Source: Acetobacterium sp965140355
GTDB lineage: Bacteria > Bacillota > Clostridia > Eubacteriales > Eubacteriaceae
Assembly: GCA_965140355.1 (NCBI GenBank)
Contig: OZ223193.1
Location: 62,001 to 126,000, forward strand
DNA length: 64,000 nt
Reading direction: 5' to 3'
A program made the position numbers and the translations under genes. The stretch's first letter is position 1. Each line of letters begins with the position of its first letter. The notes below the pieces were generated by a model. That model was not told where the DNA came from and searched no databases. It worked only from the letters and a program-made list of their open reading frames with translations. This document shows positions 36,928 to 46,104 of the stretch, one piece after another.

Positions 36928-37860
36928 TTATATTGACACACAGTTTATTTTATTTTTTAGAGTAGCTATATAGCGCATTCCGATATCACTTAATGTATGT
37001 TCCCTGCGCATAATATAACCCGCGTGTAAAATTTGATCACTTTCGCAAAACTCGATCGTCTGAATCTCATTTAGTTTTGAGTGCATCTTATCGCCATCGC
37101 TGTTAGTCAGATCCGGACCGATGCTAAAACAATCAGTGCCACGAACCAGGGCGATTTTTGTGCAGCGGTCAATGACATGAATGTTTTTATCCAGGATTTC
37201 ATTAAATAAAATTTCTTCAGAAAAATGAAGCAGATTATCATCACCTTGATCATAGGTGACAAAAGGGTATGGTTTTAAGTCATCAAGGGTTAGCAATTCT
37301 TTCTTAGCGAGAGGATGTAGTTTTCTTATAAAAACATAGGATTTAATTTTTCCCAGAATATGAAAGGAGAGATTGCTGGTGTCTAAAAGTTTTTGCATCG
37401 TATTCAGGTAATGATCATTAATGCACATAACGCCGATTTCGCTGCGACGGGTGGCCACGTCGTGGATGACCTCATGGGTTGGACATTCCCGAATGGCAAT
37501 ATCATAGCGATCCAAGCCGATTTCATCAACGATTTTGATAAAAGACATGGTCGAAAAGGGCAGTCGCTGGGTGGAGACAGAAAAGCGCATCGGGATCGAT
37601 TTCTGATGCTGATAACGTCGTTCCAGATAGTCGGCTTGCTCAACGATATCTCTGGCATGGTTTAGATAATCTTGTCCTTCATAAGTTAATTCAATCCCAC
37701 GGCTGTTTCGCTTGAACAGGAGAATTCCGAGACTCTGTTCGACTTCTTTGATTGCAGTGGATAAAGTGGATTGGGAAATATAGAGAGCCTTAGCCGCCGC
37801 CGAAATTGATTGATGCCTTGAAATTCCGATCATATATTTCATATTTTGTAGTGAAATCAT
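36928..37860 (-). CDS. LysR-family transcriptional regulator
   Basis: N-terminal winged helix (SISAAAKALYISQSTLSTAIKE-like text at about 14-40, LFKRNSRGIELTYEGQDYL) and a substrate-binding effector domain to residue 310, normal length. It is divergent from the cobalamin riboswitch and nitrogenase-like operon and is likely to regulate it or to be a neighbour by chance. The effector is unknown. If linked, the operon would have two layers of control: LysR at the promoter and corrinoid sensing in the leader. Confidence 0.85.
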   Translation of the reverse strand: MISLQNMKYMIGISRHQSISAAAKALYISQSTLSTAIKEVEQSLGILLFKRNSRGIELTYEGQDYLNHARDIVEQADYLERRYQHQKSIPMRFSVSTQRLPFSTMSFIKIVDEIGLDRYDIAIRECPTHEVIHDVATRRSEIGVMCINDHYLNTMQKLLDTSNLSFHILGKIKSYVFIRKLHPLAKKELLTLDDLKPYPFVTYDQGDDNLLHFSEEILFNEILDKNIHVIDRCTKIALVRGTDCFSIGPDLTNSDGDKMHSKLNEIQTIEFCESDQILHAGYIMRREHTLSDIGMRYIATLKNKINCVSI

Positions 37861-37989
37861 TGGTTTCCTCCTTATTTGTTTAGCCCTATACTATCAAAAA
37901 TATTGATAGCTGGCAATTGGAAATTAGAAGAACCGCTGAATTGTTTGCTCCTCTTTCTTGTGATATAATACGACTTAATTGAATAACAA

Positions 37990-38135
37990 AGTGTAGTATG
38001 AAAATCGGTTAAAGTCCGATGCGGTACCGCCACTGTAAAAGTGAGCCGCTGTAAATTGATCAACACTGGAAAGAAATTTCTGGGAAGTTGTTACAGCAGG
38101 CGATGATCTTAAGCCAGGATGCTTCTATATTTTGT
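37990..38135 (+). ncRNA. Cobalamin riboswitch
   Basis: The leader holds the conserved blocks of the class: AAAATCGGTTAAAGTCCGAT, then GCGGTACCGCCACTGTAA, then CACTGGAAAGAAATTTCTGG, and the B12 box AAGCCAGGATGC at 38110-38121. A terminator follows at 38184, so high cobalamin should stop transcription of the nitrogenase-like operon. Class membership rests on these motifs; I have not folded it. Confidence 0.88.
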
Positions 38136-38183
38136 GATAACCAAGCCTAACGGATTATTGGGTGGGGGATTTATTTTTATAAT

Positions 38184-38220
38184 AAACTCTTCTGTCTAAT
38201 AATTCAGAAGAGTTTTTTTA
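38184..38220 (+). terminator. Riboswitch-controlled terminator
   Basis: AAACTCTTCTG and CAGAAGAGTTT form an 11-bp perfect stem followed by a run of T, ending 12 bp before the nifH-like ATG. Ribosome site GGAGG lies directly after it. Confidence 0.88.
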
Positions 38221-38231
38221 TTGGAGGAAAA

Positions 38232-39074
38232 ATGAAGATAAAACTAAAACGGATCGCATTTTATGGCAAGGGAGGGATTGGTAAATCGACGATTGCCGCC
38301 AATGTATCGGCAGCGCTTTCAAAAGCTGGGAAAAACGTTCTCCATATCGGCTGTGACCCGAAATCGGATTCGACCCGGATTCTGATGAAGCGACGGATTC
38401 CCACCGTCTTGAAAACACTCAAGGAAAAAGGAGATCAGCTGAATAAAGCAGATATTTTATATAAAGGAGTTTATGGCGTTACTTGCGTTGAAGCTGGCGG
38501 CCCGGAACCGGGGGTCGGTTGTGCCGGGATGGGCATTTCGGCGGTGATCGAGACCCTGGAAAAGCTGGAAGTCTTTGCGATGGACTGGGATCTGGTTGTC
38601 TATGATGTGCTGGGCGATGTGGTCTGTGGTGGTTTTTCCATTCCCATGCGCAAGCAATGTGTTGATGCGGTTTATATTGTGACCTCATCAGAATTTATGT
38701 CGTTGTACGCTGCCAATAATATTTTAAAGGGTATCGCGCACTACGAAACCCCGAAGCAAAAACTATTTGGCGGCTTTATTCATAATCGCTACTCGTCCCA
38801 AACCGATAAAGATGTGGTTGATCATTTTATCAAAATGACCGAAAGCCGTCTGATAGCCTCTATTGAACAAAACCAGGCGATCAAGCTGGCCGAGTATCAA
38901 AGAAATACCATGATTGAGACCGATCCCCAGGCCCCCCTTTCACAGGTAATTAAGACCTTGGGGAAGGATCTGTTTTGCGAAGTTCCTGCCCGTGACTCTC
39001 GTCCCCTTGATGATGACGCAATGGAAGCCCTCTTTGATTTTGTTTCCGCAAAGAACCAGGAAATCAGCAGATGA
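38232..39074 (+). CDS. NifH-like nitrogenase reductase (group IV type)
   Basis: Homodimeric ATP-dependent [4Fe-4S] reductase that passes electrons to the NifD-like partner. P-loop GKGGIGKST is at 12-20. The cluster ligands fall at Cys97 (PEPGVGCAG) and Cys132 (DVVCGGF), the same positions as in NifH. Residue 100, Arg in NifH and the ADP-ribosylation site, is Met here. The C-terminus is 280 residues, close to NifH. No nifB, nifE or nifN is near and the operon is under B12 control, so true nitrogen fixation is very unlikely. Relatives work on F430 precursors (CfbC), protochlorophyllide (BchL) or organic sulfur (Mar). The substrate here is unknown. Confidence 0.88.
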   Translation: MKIKLKRIAFYGKGGIGKSTIAANVSAALSKAGKNVLHIGCDPKSDSTRILMKRRIPTVLKTLKEKGDQLNKADILYKGVYGVTCVEAGGPEPGVGCAGMGISAVIETLEKLEVFAMDWDLVVYDVLGDVVCGGFSIPMRKQCVDAVYIVTSSEFMSLYAANNILKGIAHYETPKQKLFGGFIHNRYSSQTDKDVVDHFIKMTESRLIASIEQNQAIKLAEYQRNTMIETDPQAPLSQVIKTLGKDLFCEVPARDSRPLDDDAMEALFDFVSAKNQEISR

Positions 39075-40657
39075 GTAGCATCACCATTGAAACGTCGGTC
39101 TATAATTTAGGTGATATGGAAATGGCGAAACGAATTTTTGCGATACCGGAAACCTTAGTCGTGGCCGTCGGACCGCCAACTTGTATCCGTATTTTATATT
39201 TTAGGGCTTTGGAATGTGGGCAGTTGTCCAAGCTCAAACTCGTTCCCATTCGTGCATTGGATTATACCTTTGGGGATAATCTGGAAAAAATCAAAGGCGT
39301 TGTTAAAGCGGCGTTACGAAAAGCCTACTATCAGGGTATTATTCTTTATGTTTCATGTCCCGATTTGCTCAGCCAAACCGATTTTGATACGATGATCGAG
39401 GGACTTAATAATCCCCATCAGATACCTGTCGAGATTTTCAAGCGTGGTCCCATGGAGAAACGAAAAACCAGTCCATCCCAACGTTTGGATAAGATTGCAG
39501 CAAAAATTGCGGACTTTGTCAAGACCCGGCCACTGGTTTTATCAAAAAATGCAGCGGTTTGTGAATTACCGCCGCTGGCCGCAGATTATACGGGGGTACT
39601 TTCTTTATTCCCCGATGATGAGGCCGTTTGTCAGTTTTTAATGACGGGCTCCGGCTGTGCAAACTGTCCTAGTTCCATTGATAAACTGAATCACAATCCG
39701 TTTATTTTTTCCCGATTTAATGACTTGCAGGCGGTTAATGGCTGCACAAATGAGATCGGTGAAGCCATTACAAAGCGCTTTCAAATGAATCATCAAACCA
39801 AAGATATAAAATTATTTCTATCCATTGGCACACCGGTTACCTTTATGACCGGGATGAATGATCATTTTTTACAGACCTGTGATCTATTTGAAATGACCTG
39901 TGCAATAGATACCAACGGTTTCCAGACGGCCGAAGAAGGGGTAGCAAAGGCCTTGTTAAAAATCGCCAAAGCAACGTTAAAAAAAGTTGAAAACCGAAAA
40001 AAACGGCTCAATATTATTGGCTATAATCCATTTTTGTTTGGGAAAAAGCAACACTTTGATGAAATTGAAACCTGCCTGACGTCGCTGGGTTATGCGGTGA
40101 ACTTTCTCGGCTATGAGAGTCTGGATTCCTTTAAAACGGCAGCAGAAGCTGAGCTGAATCTTGTTTTTTCCAGACACGGTCTGAGTTTGGCAAAATGGAT
40201 GGCGGAGATGTTTGAAATACCCTATCATTTTGCAATGCCGATCGGCATTGACGGCTTTAATCAGTGGCTGAGAGCCGTCGGTACGTTATTAAAAACAGTG
40301 ATCCCGGAATCGTATTACTTAAATAAAGAGCCGCAGCCATGCCCGGCTTTCCGGGTGCTGCTGCTGGGCGAAAATGAAATTCTGGATCGGCTTGAGACAG
40401 CGATCCCAAATGATTTTGGGATTATAACCATCCGGGCAAATAAAATTACGGATCAGGAATTATCGCAAATGACCGTTACCCATGTCATTGCGGATCCGCT
40501 TTATCAAAATAGAATCAACACGATATCATATAAATTTATTCCTATGCCCTATCCCAGCCTTAGCGGTAACGCGTTTATCGAGCTGGATTATCAATATATG
40601 GGACAAACAGGCTACGCTTATTTAAAGCGTTTCTTTGCAAATGAAGTAACGGCTTAA
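39071..40657 (+). CDS. NifD/NifK-like nitrogenase component 1 protein
   Basis: Single catalytic-component homologue of 528 residues, overlapping the nifH-like gene by 4 bp. GPPTC with Cys38 lines up with the P-cluster Cys88 of NifD. YTFGDNLEKIKG follows as in NifD, and YVSCPDLLSQTDFD with Cys96 lines up with Cys154. CANC (196-199) adds two more Cys. The C-terminal domain has FSRHGLSLAKWMAEMFEIPY and PIGIDGFNQWL. No second subunit is present, so it may act as a homodimer like CfbD. FeMo-cofactor ligands are not evident. The neighbour importer suggests that the substrate is taken up from outside. Confidence 0.83.
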   Translation: MSSITIETSVYNLGDMEMAKRIFAIPETLVVAVGPPTCIRILYFRALECGQLSKLKLVPIRALDYTFGDNLEKIKGVVKAALRKAYYQGIILYVSCPDLLSQTDFDTMIEGLNNPHQIPVEIFKRGPMEKRKTSPSQRLDKIAAKIADFVKTRPLVLSKNAAVCELPPLAADYTGVLSLFPDDEAVCQFLMTGSGCANCPSSIDKLNHNPFIFSRFNDLQAVNGCTNEIGEAITKRFQMNHQTKDIKLFLSIGTPVTFMTGMNDHFLQTCDLFEMTCAIDTNGFQTAEEGVAKALLKIAKATLKKVENRKKRLNIIGYNPFLFGKKQHFDEIETCLTSLGYAVNFLGYESLDSFKTAAEAELNLVFSRHGLSLAKWMAEMFEIPYHFAMPIGIDGFNQWLRAVGTLLKTVIPESYYLNKEPQPCPAFRVLLLGENEILDRLETAIPNDFGIITIRANKITDQELSQMTVTHVIADPLYQNRINTISYKFIPMPYPSLSGNAFIELDYQYMGQTGYAYLKRFFANEVTA

Positions 40658-40691
40658 ATTAAAAATAAAAAAATACCAAGGAGTAGAAGAG

Positions 40692-41780
40692 ATGAAAAAA
40701 AGAATGTTACTGGTTATCTGTATCGGTCTGATTATGTGTATCGCCATTGCCGGTTGCAGCAGTCAGGCAAAGGAGTCGGAAAGTAAAACCGCCGAAAAAC
40801 TGACATCGGTGGTAGATCAGGGTGGTAATGAAGTGCAATTACCAGAAACCATCACCAAGGTTGCCATTACCCCGATTCCCTGGGCGTCGGCAATGTGGGC
40901 CATTGATGGTGGCAGTCAGCGGATTGTATCGATTAATCCCAGCGCGATGGCTGCGTACAAAACCAGTTTTATGCCCACCCTTGATCCGGCTTTTGCCACT
41001 ATTTCAACGGCTGAAATTACCAAAGACTTTACCATCAATGTGGAAGCGTTAATGAATTTAAAGCCAGAAATCGCCTTTATCTGGAACGATCAGACGGCTG
41101 AAGCCGAACAATTAAAAGCGGTGGGAATTACCCCGGTAATGCTGAATTATGCGGAAAATCTGGAAGACCTAAAAAAGGATTTACTGCTGGTTGGTCAGGT
41201 TTTGGGAAAAGAAGATGAAGCTGAAAAACTGACGGCTTATCACACCGAGGTAGAAAATTATTTTATTGACAAGAAAGCTGAACTTGACAGTGTTTCAAAA
41301 AAGAAAGTAATGTATTTACGTAATAGCAAACTCAGTGTGGCAGGAGCAAAAAACATTAATAATTATCTGTTAGAGTTAACCGGTGGTGCGAATGTCGCTG
41401 CCGGACTGGATAAACAATGGTCAGAAGTAAATATGGAGCAAATCCTTCAGTGGAATCCGGAGATCATCTATCTGTCAAATTTTGACGAAATCGTACCGGA
41501 AGACCTGTATCAGAATAAAATTGAAGGTCAGGATTGGAGCAATATCGATGCGGTTAAAAACCATCGGGTTTACAAAACTCCGATAGGAATTTATCGCTAT
41601 GATGCCCCTTGTGTTGAAACACCTCTGATGATTAAGTGGATGGGCAGTATTCAACAGCCGGAACTATTTAAAGATTATGATATCCGTAAAGATCTGAAAG
41701 CCTTTTATAAAGCATTCTTTTCTGCCGATCTGACCGATGAAAATATTGATACGATTTTGAAAGTCGATGCCAACAGTTAA
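40692..41780 (+). CDS. FecB/BtuF-type substrate-binding lipoprotein
   Basis: Extracellular binding protein with a lipoprotein signal: hydrophobic residues 5-20, lipobox IAGC and lipidated Cys22. The type III binding fold is seen in SVVDQGGNEVQLPETITKVA, then NVEALMNLKPEIAFIW and QWNPEIIYLSNFDEIV. 362 residues. AGGAGTAG-like ribosome site upstream. It is the third gene of the riboswitch operon and should deliver the substrate to the permease that follows. Corrinoid, heme or other metal-tetrapyrrole is the class of ligands expected, with the riboswitch pointing to corrinoids. Confidence 0.9.
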   Translation: MKKRMLLVICIGLIMCIAIAGCSSQAKESESKTAEKLTSVVDQGGNEVQLPETITKVAITPIPWASAMWAIDGGSQRIVSINPSAMAAYKTSFMPTLDPAFATISTAEITKDFTINVEALMNLKPEIAFIWNDQTAEAEQLKAVGITPVMLNYAENLEDLKKDLLLVGQVLGKEDEAEKLTAYHTEVENYFIDKKAELDSVSKKKVMYLRNSKLSVAGAKNINNYLLELTGGANVAAGLDKQWSEVNMEQILQWNPEIIYLSNFDEIVPEDLYQNKIEGQDWSNIDAVKNHRVYKTPIGIYRYDAPCVETPLMIKWMGSIQQPELFKDYDIRKDLKAFYKAFFSADLTDENIDTILKVDANS

Positions 41781-41816
41781 GTCGGCTGCAACCGCAAAAT
41801 CAGAAAGTTGTAGTAA

Positions 41817-42854
41817 ATGTTAAAAAATATCAATCTTAAAGAAAAGCGCTTGAATTTTTCAGCTTTGCTGGTGCTGTTAGTTATCATTTTGGGAGCCCTG
41901 GTGATTGTTTCATTATGCATGGGACGCTTTCCCATTTCAATTCCGGAAGTGATCCATGTGCTGGCGGCCAACATTTTACCGCTACCACAAGTCGGGGATG
42001 CGAATGTAGAGAGCGTTGTTATGACGTTGCGTTTCCCCCGGGTGGTGGCAGCGATTCTGGTGGGTGGTTCATTGGCTTTGTCAGGGGCGGTGTATCAGGG
42101 GGTTTTTCAAAACCCTCTGGTATCGCCTGATTTGCTGGGGGTATCTTCCGGCGCCTGCGTTGGAGCCGCCATTGCAATTTTAATTGGGATCGGAACCATC
42201 GGTATTCAGATTGGTGCCTTTGCTGGCGGCATTCTGGCGGTGGCGTTGACAACAACGACTCCGAAGCTGATTAAAAACAGCTCCAATATGATGTTGGTGA
42301 TGTCAGGGATTATTGTTGGGGGACTGATGAGTTCAATTATGGGGATTATTAAATATATTGCCGATCCGGAAACGGAATTGGCTGAAATAACCTATTGGCA
42401 AATGGGCAGTATCGCCAAGGTATTGCCTAAGAGTATCCTGATGGTGGCACCGGCGATGATCCTGGCAATTATCATTATCATGGTACTGCGTTGGAAAATC
42501 AATGTGCTGTCACTCGGTGAGACGGAAGCCCGAAGCCTGGGGATCAATGTAAAAACTACCCGTCGGATTGTCATTATCTGCGCCACCTTATTGACAGCCA
42601 GTTCTGTTTGCATTAGTGGAACAATCGGCTGGGTAGGCCTGGTGGTGCCACATCTGGGGCGATTGATGGTCGGCCCCAATAACATGAAATTATTACCGGT
42701 TTCTTTCGTTTTGGGAGGAATCTTTTTACTGATGATTGACACCATTGCCAGAACCATCACCAGCGCCGAATTACCGCTGAGTATCTTAACCGGTTTGATT
42801 GGCGCACCGTTCTATTTTTATCTGTTAAAAAAAGAGAGGATGAATCTGTCATGA
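41817..42854 (+). CDS. FecCD/BtuC-type ABC importer permease
   Basis: Membrane protein of about ten helices. Typical text is LRFPRVVAAILVGGSLALSG, FQNPLVSPDLLGVSSGACVG and GTIGWVGLVVPHLGRLMVGP. Length 345 is normal. It overlaps the ATPase gene by 4 bp and follows the lipoprotein by 36 bp. Confidence 0.92.
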   Translation: MLKNINLKEKRLNFSALLVLLVIILGALVIVSLCMGRFPISIPEVIHVLAANILPLPQVGDANVESVVMTLRFPRVVAAILVGGSLALSGAVYQGVFQNPLVSPDLLGVSSGACVGAAIAILIGIGTIGIQIGAFAGGILAVALTTTTPKLIKNSSNMMLVMSGIIVGGLMSSIMGIIKYIADPETELAEITYWQMGSIAKVLPKSILMVAPAMILAIIIIMVLRWKINVLSLGETEARSLGINVKTTRRIVIICATLLTASSVCISGTIGWVGLVVPHLGRLMVGPNNMKLLPVSFVLGGIFLLMIDTIARTITSAELPLSILTGLIGAPFYFYLLKKERMNLS

Positions 42855-43624
42855 ATTTAAGGATCGTTGAACTGGGGTTTGCCTATTCTAACGGCAATCA
42901 GATATTTACAGAGGTCAATTTCAGTCTGAAAAAGGGTGAAATATTTACCATTTTGGGTCCCAACGGTGCCGGTAAATCGACCTTGCTGAACTGCATCGGC
43001 AATCTGAGTGAGCCAACACAAGGAGGGATCTTTTTAGAAAAAGATAATATTAAAGATCTGTCACTGCGCCAATTTGCTAAGCGGATTGGCTATGTGCCCC
43101 AGATTCACCAGCCGACCTATGCCTTTACCGTTGAAGAATTTGTTGCCATGGGCAGAACCCCCTATTTAAGTGCCTTTAAAAAACTGAGTCTGCAGGATCA
43201 GCGGATGATTGAAGAAGCCATGGAACTGGTCAGAATCACCGATCTCCGGAACAAAGCCTATACGCAGTTAAGCGGTGGGGAACGACAGCTGGTGACTATT
43301 GCCAGAGCCATTGCCCAGGAGCCGGACTTTATTTTACTGGATGAACCCACCGCCCATCTGGATTTCGGGAATCAGATTAAAACCATGAAACTGGTTAAAA
43401 AATTGTCGGATCAGGGTTATGGTGTTATTATGACAACTCACAATCCGGATCAGGTGTTTTTTATTGGCGGACGAGTCGGGGTGCTCAATCGCTCGGGAAC
43501 CTTTGAAATCGGAGTGGTGGATCAGTATTTATCAGAAGATTTGTTAAGTCATCTCTACAATGAACCGGTCCATCTGTTTTACTCAAATCAACTGCATCGC
43601 AATATCTGTACTGCTGGGGCTTAG
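42851..43624 (+). CDS. FepC/BtuD-type ABC importer ATPase
   Basis: ATPase subunit with Walker A GPNGAGKS at 36-43, signature TQLSGGERQL and Walker B FILLDEPTAHLD. 257 residues. Last gene of the five-gene operon. With the lipoprotein and permease it forms a complete FecBCD/BtuFCD importer. Confidence 0.92.
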   Translation: MNLRIVELGFAYSNGNQIFTEVNFSLKKGEIFTILGPNGAGKSTLLNCIGNLSEPTQGGIFLEKDNIKDLSLRQFAKRIGYVPQIHQPTYAFTVEEFVAMGRTPYLSAFKKLSLQDQRMIEEAMELVRITDLRNKAYTQLSGGERQLVTIARAIAQEPDFILLDEPTAHLDFGNQIKTMKLVKKLSDQGYGVIMTTHNPDQVFFIGGRVGVLNRSGTFEIGVVDQYLSEDLLSHLYNEPVHLFYSNQLHRNICTAGA

Positions 43625-43725
43625 CTGTTTAGATTTGGGGCAGAGTTATGATTTTCATACTAATTTCATAATATGTTATTAACAAATGTTAATAATTAGA
43701 GTAAACCAACGTCAGCTAAATCGTA

Positions 43726-43917
43726 TTATAAAGGTAGCCAGTGAGGCATTTTCTCCTTGAAAGGAGTAGTTTTTTGTTGGCTTTTTTTGCAAAGGCGATA
43801 ACAGAATTTTAAGGCCATTGCCAGGGGTGGCATAAAACTGTCGGCCACCAGATCATGTTTAAAGAGATCCGCAATCCATTGGGCATCTTTTTTATTTTTT
43901 AATAGGAAATTACGCAA
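43726..43917 (-). pseudogene. IS110-family transposase remnant with internal deletion
   Basis: KKDAQWIADLFKHDLVADSF matches the RNase-H-like N-terminal domain of IS110 transposases, and LAMALKFCYRLCKKSQQ with the following residues resembles the C-terminal end of the same family. The middle is missing, so the gene is an internally deleted remnant. Confidence 0.55.
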
Positions 43918-43993
43918 AACAAGAAAAAATAAAATAAACGACCAAAAGTAAAAAAAGGTATACTAAAAAAGCCTTCAAACGAATAAAAAAAGA

Positions 43994-44176
43994 TCAGAAG
44001 AAGAGATCCTCATCGAAGAAAGCATCATTAAAGAGATCATCGTCTTCGTGAAGAAAATAATCCATATCGAGCAGATCATCGACAGACATCTGGCGGATTT
44101 CGTCCGAAGAGATGCCTTCGGGGGGATTTTGAATATATTTGTTTCGCAGCGCTTTAACATCGGCGGGTGATGGCAT
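43994..44176 (-). CDS. Small acidic hypothetical protein next to IS91 remnant
   Basis: 60 residues, very acidic C-terminal half (DDLLDMDYFLHEDDDLFNDA). AGGAGG lies upstream of the ATG. It directly follows the IS91-type transposase remnant on the same strand and may be an element-linked accessory gene. No family is recognised. Confidence 0.45.
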   Translation of the reverse strand: MPSPADVKALRNKYIQNPPEGISSDEIRQMSVDDLLDMDYFLHEDDDLFNDAFFDEDLFF

Positions 44177-44226
44177 GAGAAACCTCCTGAGAAAAAAGAT
44201 ACCCTATTATAGCATAAAATGATGAG

Positions 44227-44590
44227 TCAGGAAGAATCGGGATGTTTCAGGTAGTGATGGAAAAGCGCGGCATGGTGTTGGTAGATCTCCAGAATGCTCA
44301 TGGGATGACCGCAGGAACAAAGAAGCGGGTCAAGGCCAAAAGAAAGTGCGATAGAATCGCGCCAGCGATTGAAGGAGTGGAGAATTTTTCGTTTTCCGGG
44401 ATGAATCGCATAGCGGAAGAAAGGCATCTGGGGATGATGTTTGGCATAAATTCCGTAATAACGGATCATTTTAAAATGCTTGTCAGGAATATGGCGGATG
44501 AGCCGCTTGATAAAATCCATGGCGGAAAGGCACTTTTTTTATCAGTTTTTTCACCCCGGATTACCTTCACATATTTGAGGTGTGGGTAGT
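44227..44590 (-). pseudogene. IS91-family (Y2) transposase remnant
   Basis: DFIKRLIRHIPDKHFKMIRY is characteristic of the C-terminal part of IS91/ISCR-type transposases, followed by a short tail with CSCGHPM. Upstream text in another frame (PHLKYVKVIRGEKTDKK) belongs to the same protein, so there is a frameshift at about 44522 and the N-terminus with the catalytic tyrosines is missing. Confidence 0.68.
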
Positions 44591-44641
44591 GTCAATAATC
44601 TTTCGCAAAAATAGAAACAGCCATTTGGGAAATAAAAATAA

Positions 44642-45496
44642 CTAAAGTCTGCCTTCTATTCTGATCAACCCCATGCAATTGCGGACAGATTCCATGATTG
44701 TCTTCCAGGTAATTTCCGATGCATAAGAAAATTTCTTTTGATAAGCCAGCCAAAGATTTTCCATGACACGGCTATTTTCCACTTCATCAACGATCAACAG
44801 CATATCGGTTAAATAATGCTCTGTCCCACGCTTATTCGCAGTTGCCATCAGTGCCTGATTGAAAACTGCAGGATTCATGTTTTCACCATACAATTGGAGC
44901 AGGCTGTGGAGGTCATAAAAATCTCTCATGCGGGTATTGGTTGTATTGCGGGAAATAATGGTTTCCAACTTTTCAGCCAGAATCGTCTCCAGATTGTAAG
45001 CCCATATATCAATTTGACGTTCTTCCAACATCAGTTTGAGTTGATACCGAATTTCTTTAGGAGTAATGATATCCCCTGTGGAAATATCCACCTTAAATGG
45101 TGTGATCACGCCGTCAAATTTTGTCTCGATACTAACCCTGATCCCCGGATACTCAGCTTCATCCATTATCTCACCAATGCTCTTGATATAAAAAGATACA
45201 CCATCGTCCAGGGGAATCGAGGCAATCGAAGCAACGATCTGCTCAACGTCATCGGCATTCACATTGATTCCTTTTACCGTGGCATCTAAATCCATGGTCG
45301 ATCTTGCGTTTAACCCGATCATCGCCGTTACTAGAATTCCCCCCTTCAAAATGAATCGATCTTTATACTCAGAAAGAGAAATTCGCTCCAGAAATCGTTC
45401 TATCATATAATGTCGCATCAGCATTTGGGCATCCGCTGCTTTCTTTTTTGATAGATTACGGATCAAATCCTTCAATTGTTTTGAGGTCTTAATCAT
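44642..45496 (-). CDS. AbiEii/AbiGii-type nucleotidyltransferase toxin (intact copy)
   Basis: Type IV toxin of the AbiE system, 284 residues. Nucleotidyltransferase motif region LKGGILVTAMIGLNARSTMD with the first acidic pair DLD, and the C-terminal core YNLETILAEKLETIISRN with TRMRDFYDLHSLL. Family toxins use nucleotides to modify tRNA or other targets. The start overlaps the antitoxin stop by 4 bp (ATGA). It is the intact parent of the broken copy at 9348-10200, and differs by a two-base stretch at about 45005 that keeps the frame. Confidence 0.9.
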   Translation of the reverse strand: MIKTSKQLKDLIRNLSKKKAADAQMLMRHYMIERFLERISLSEYKDRFILKGGILVTAMIGLNARSTMDLDATVKGINVNADDVEQIVASIASIPLDDGVSFYIKSIGEIMDEAEYPGIRVSIETKFDGVITPFKVDISTGDIITPKEIRYQLKLMLEERQIDIWAYNLETILAEKLETIISRNTTNTRMRDFYDLHSLLQLYGENMNPAVFNQALMATANKRGTEHYLTDMLLIVDEVENSRVMENLWLAYQKKFSYASEITWKTIMESVRNCMGLIRIEGRL

Positions 45497-46104
45497 AACA
45501 GTACCTCCAGATATTGTCGCAAAATTTTTTCAACCCGAAACAGGGATGCATACTGCATCAGTGTTCGCAAATTCTTATCTTTGCGTCGGACATATTGCTT
45601 TATTGCGTCTTGAAAGGTTTGGATTTCAATCCCTTTGCGACTGCGGATCAGATCACAGATGGTTCTTTCCATGTCATAAACCGGAACCGTATGTCCAAAG
45701 GACGTCTGAGCAATAGTGCAGCCTACTCCATGAAGCTCGGGCTTAACCGTATAAACCTGGACTCCATCGGCTTTCAGTCGGTTGGGATTATAGCCAGTCT
45801 TAACTGTAATCGAATAGAGAGCTGGTTCTCGGTCCGTCAAATCATGAAGAAACAAAGCGGTTTCATGAGAAAAGACCGCTTGTTTACTGCGAAGATGAAT
45901 CAGATACAGCGTATCGATCCAGGCATCCGCTGAAGCATAGACGCCATGGGCCACTTGTTCCAGTTTTTTCTCTTTGATATAATCATAAAAAACAGGTTTA
46001 GAAATTCCTTTGGCAACAACCTGCGAAGTTTGAACAATGCCGTCATGATCGGCCATCAATTTATCCAGCTGTTCGTATTGTTTCACGATTTCACTTCCTT
46101 TCAT
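45493..46104 (-). CDS. AbiEi-type antitoxin / regulator (copy 2)
   Basis: 203 residues, near-identical to 10197-10808. N-terminal winged helix and AbiEi C-terminal domain (VFSHETALFLHDLTDREP, MERTICDLIRSRKGIEIQ). Antitoxins of this type bind their own promoter and repress the pair; the AT-rich repeat TAATATTATAAGCATTATTA just upstream (about 46105) is a candidate site. Paired with the intact toxin. Confidence 0.88.
   Translation of the reverse strand: MKGSEIVKQYEQLDKLMADHDGIVQTSQVVAKGISKPVFYDYIKEKKLEQVAHGVYASADAWIDTLYLIHLRSKQAVFSHETALFLHDLTDREPALYSITVKTGYNPNRLKADGVQVYTVKPELHGVGCTIAQTSFGHTVPVYDMERTICDLIRSRKGIEIQTFQDAIKQYVRRKDKNLRTLMQYASLFRVEKILRQYLEVLL

Noticed and set aside
38232..40657. True molybdenum nitrogenase
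   Set aside because: No NifK, NifE/N or NifB, only two P-cluster-type cysteines visible, B12 riboswitch control and an importer instead of fixation genes.
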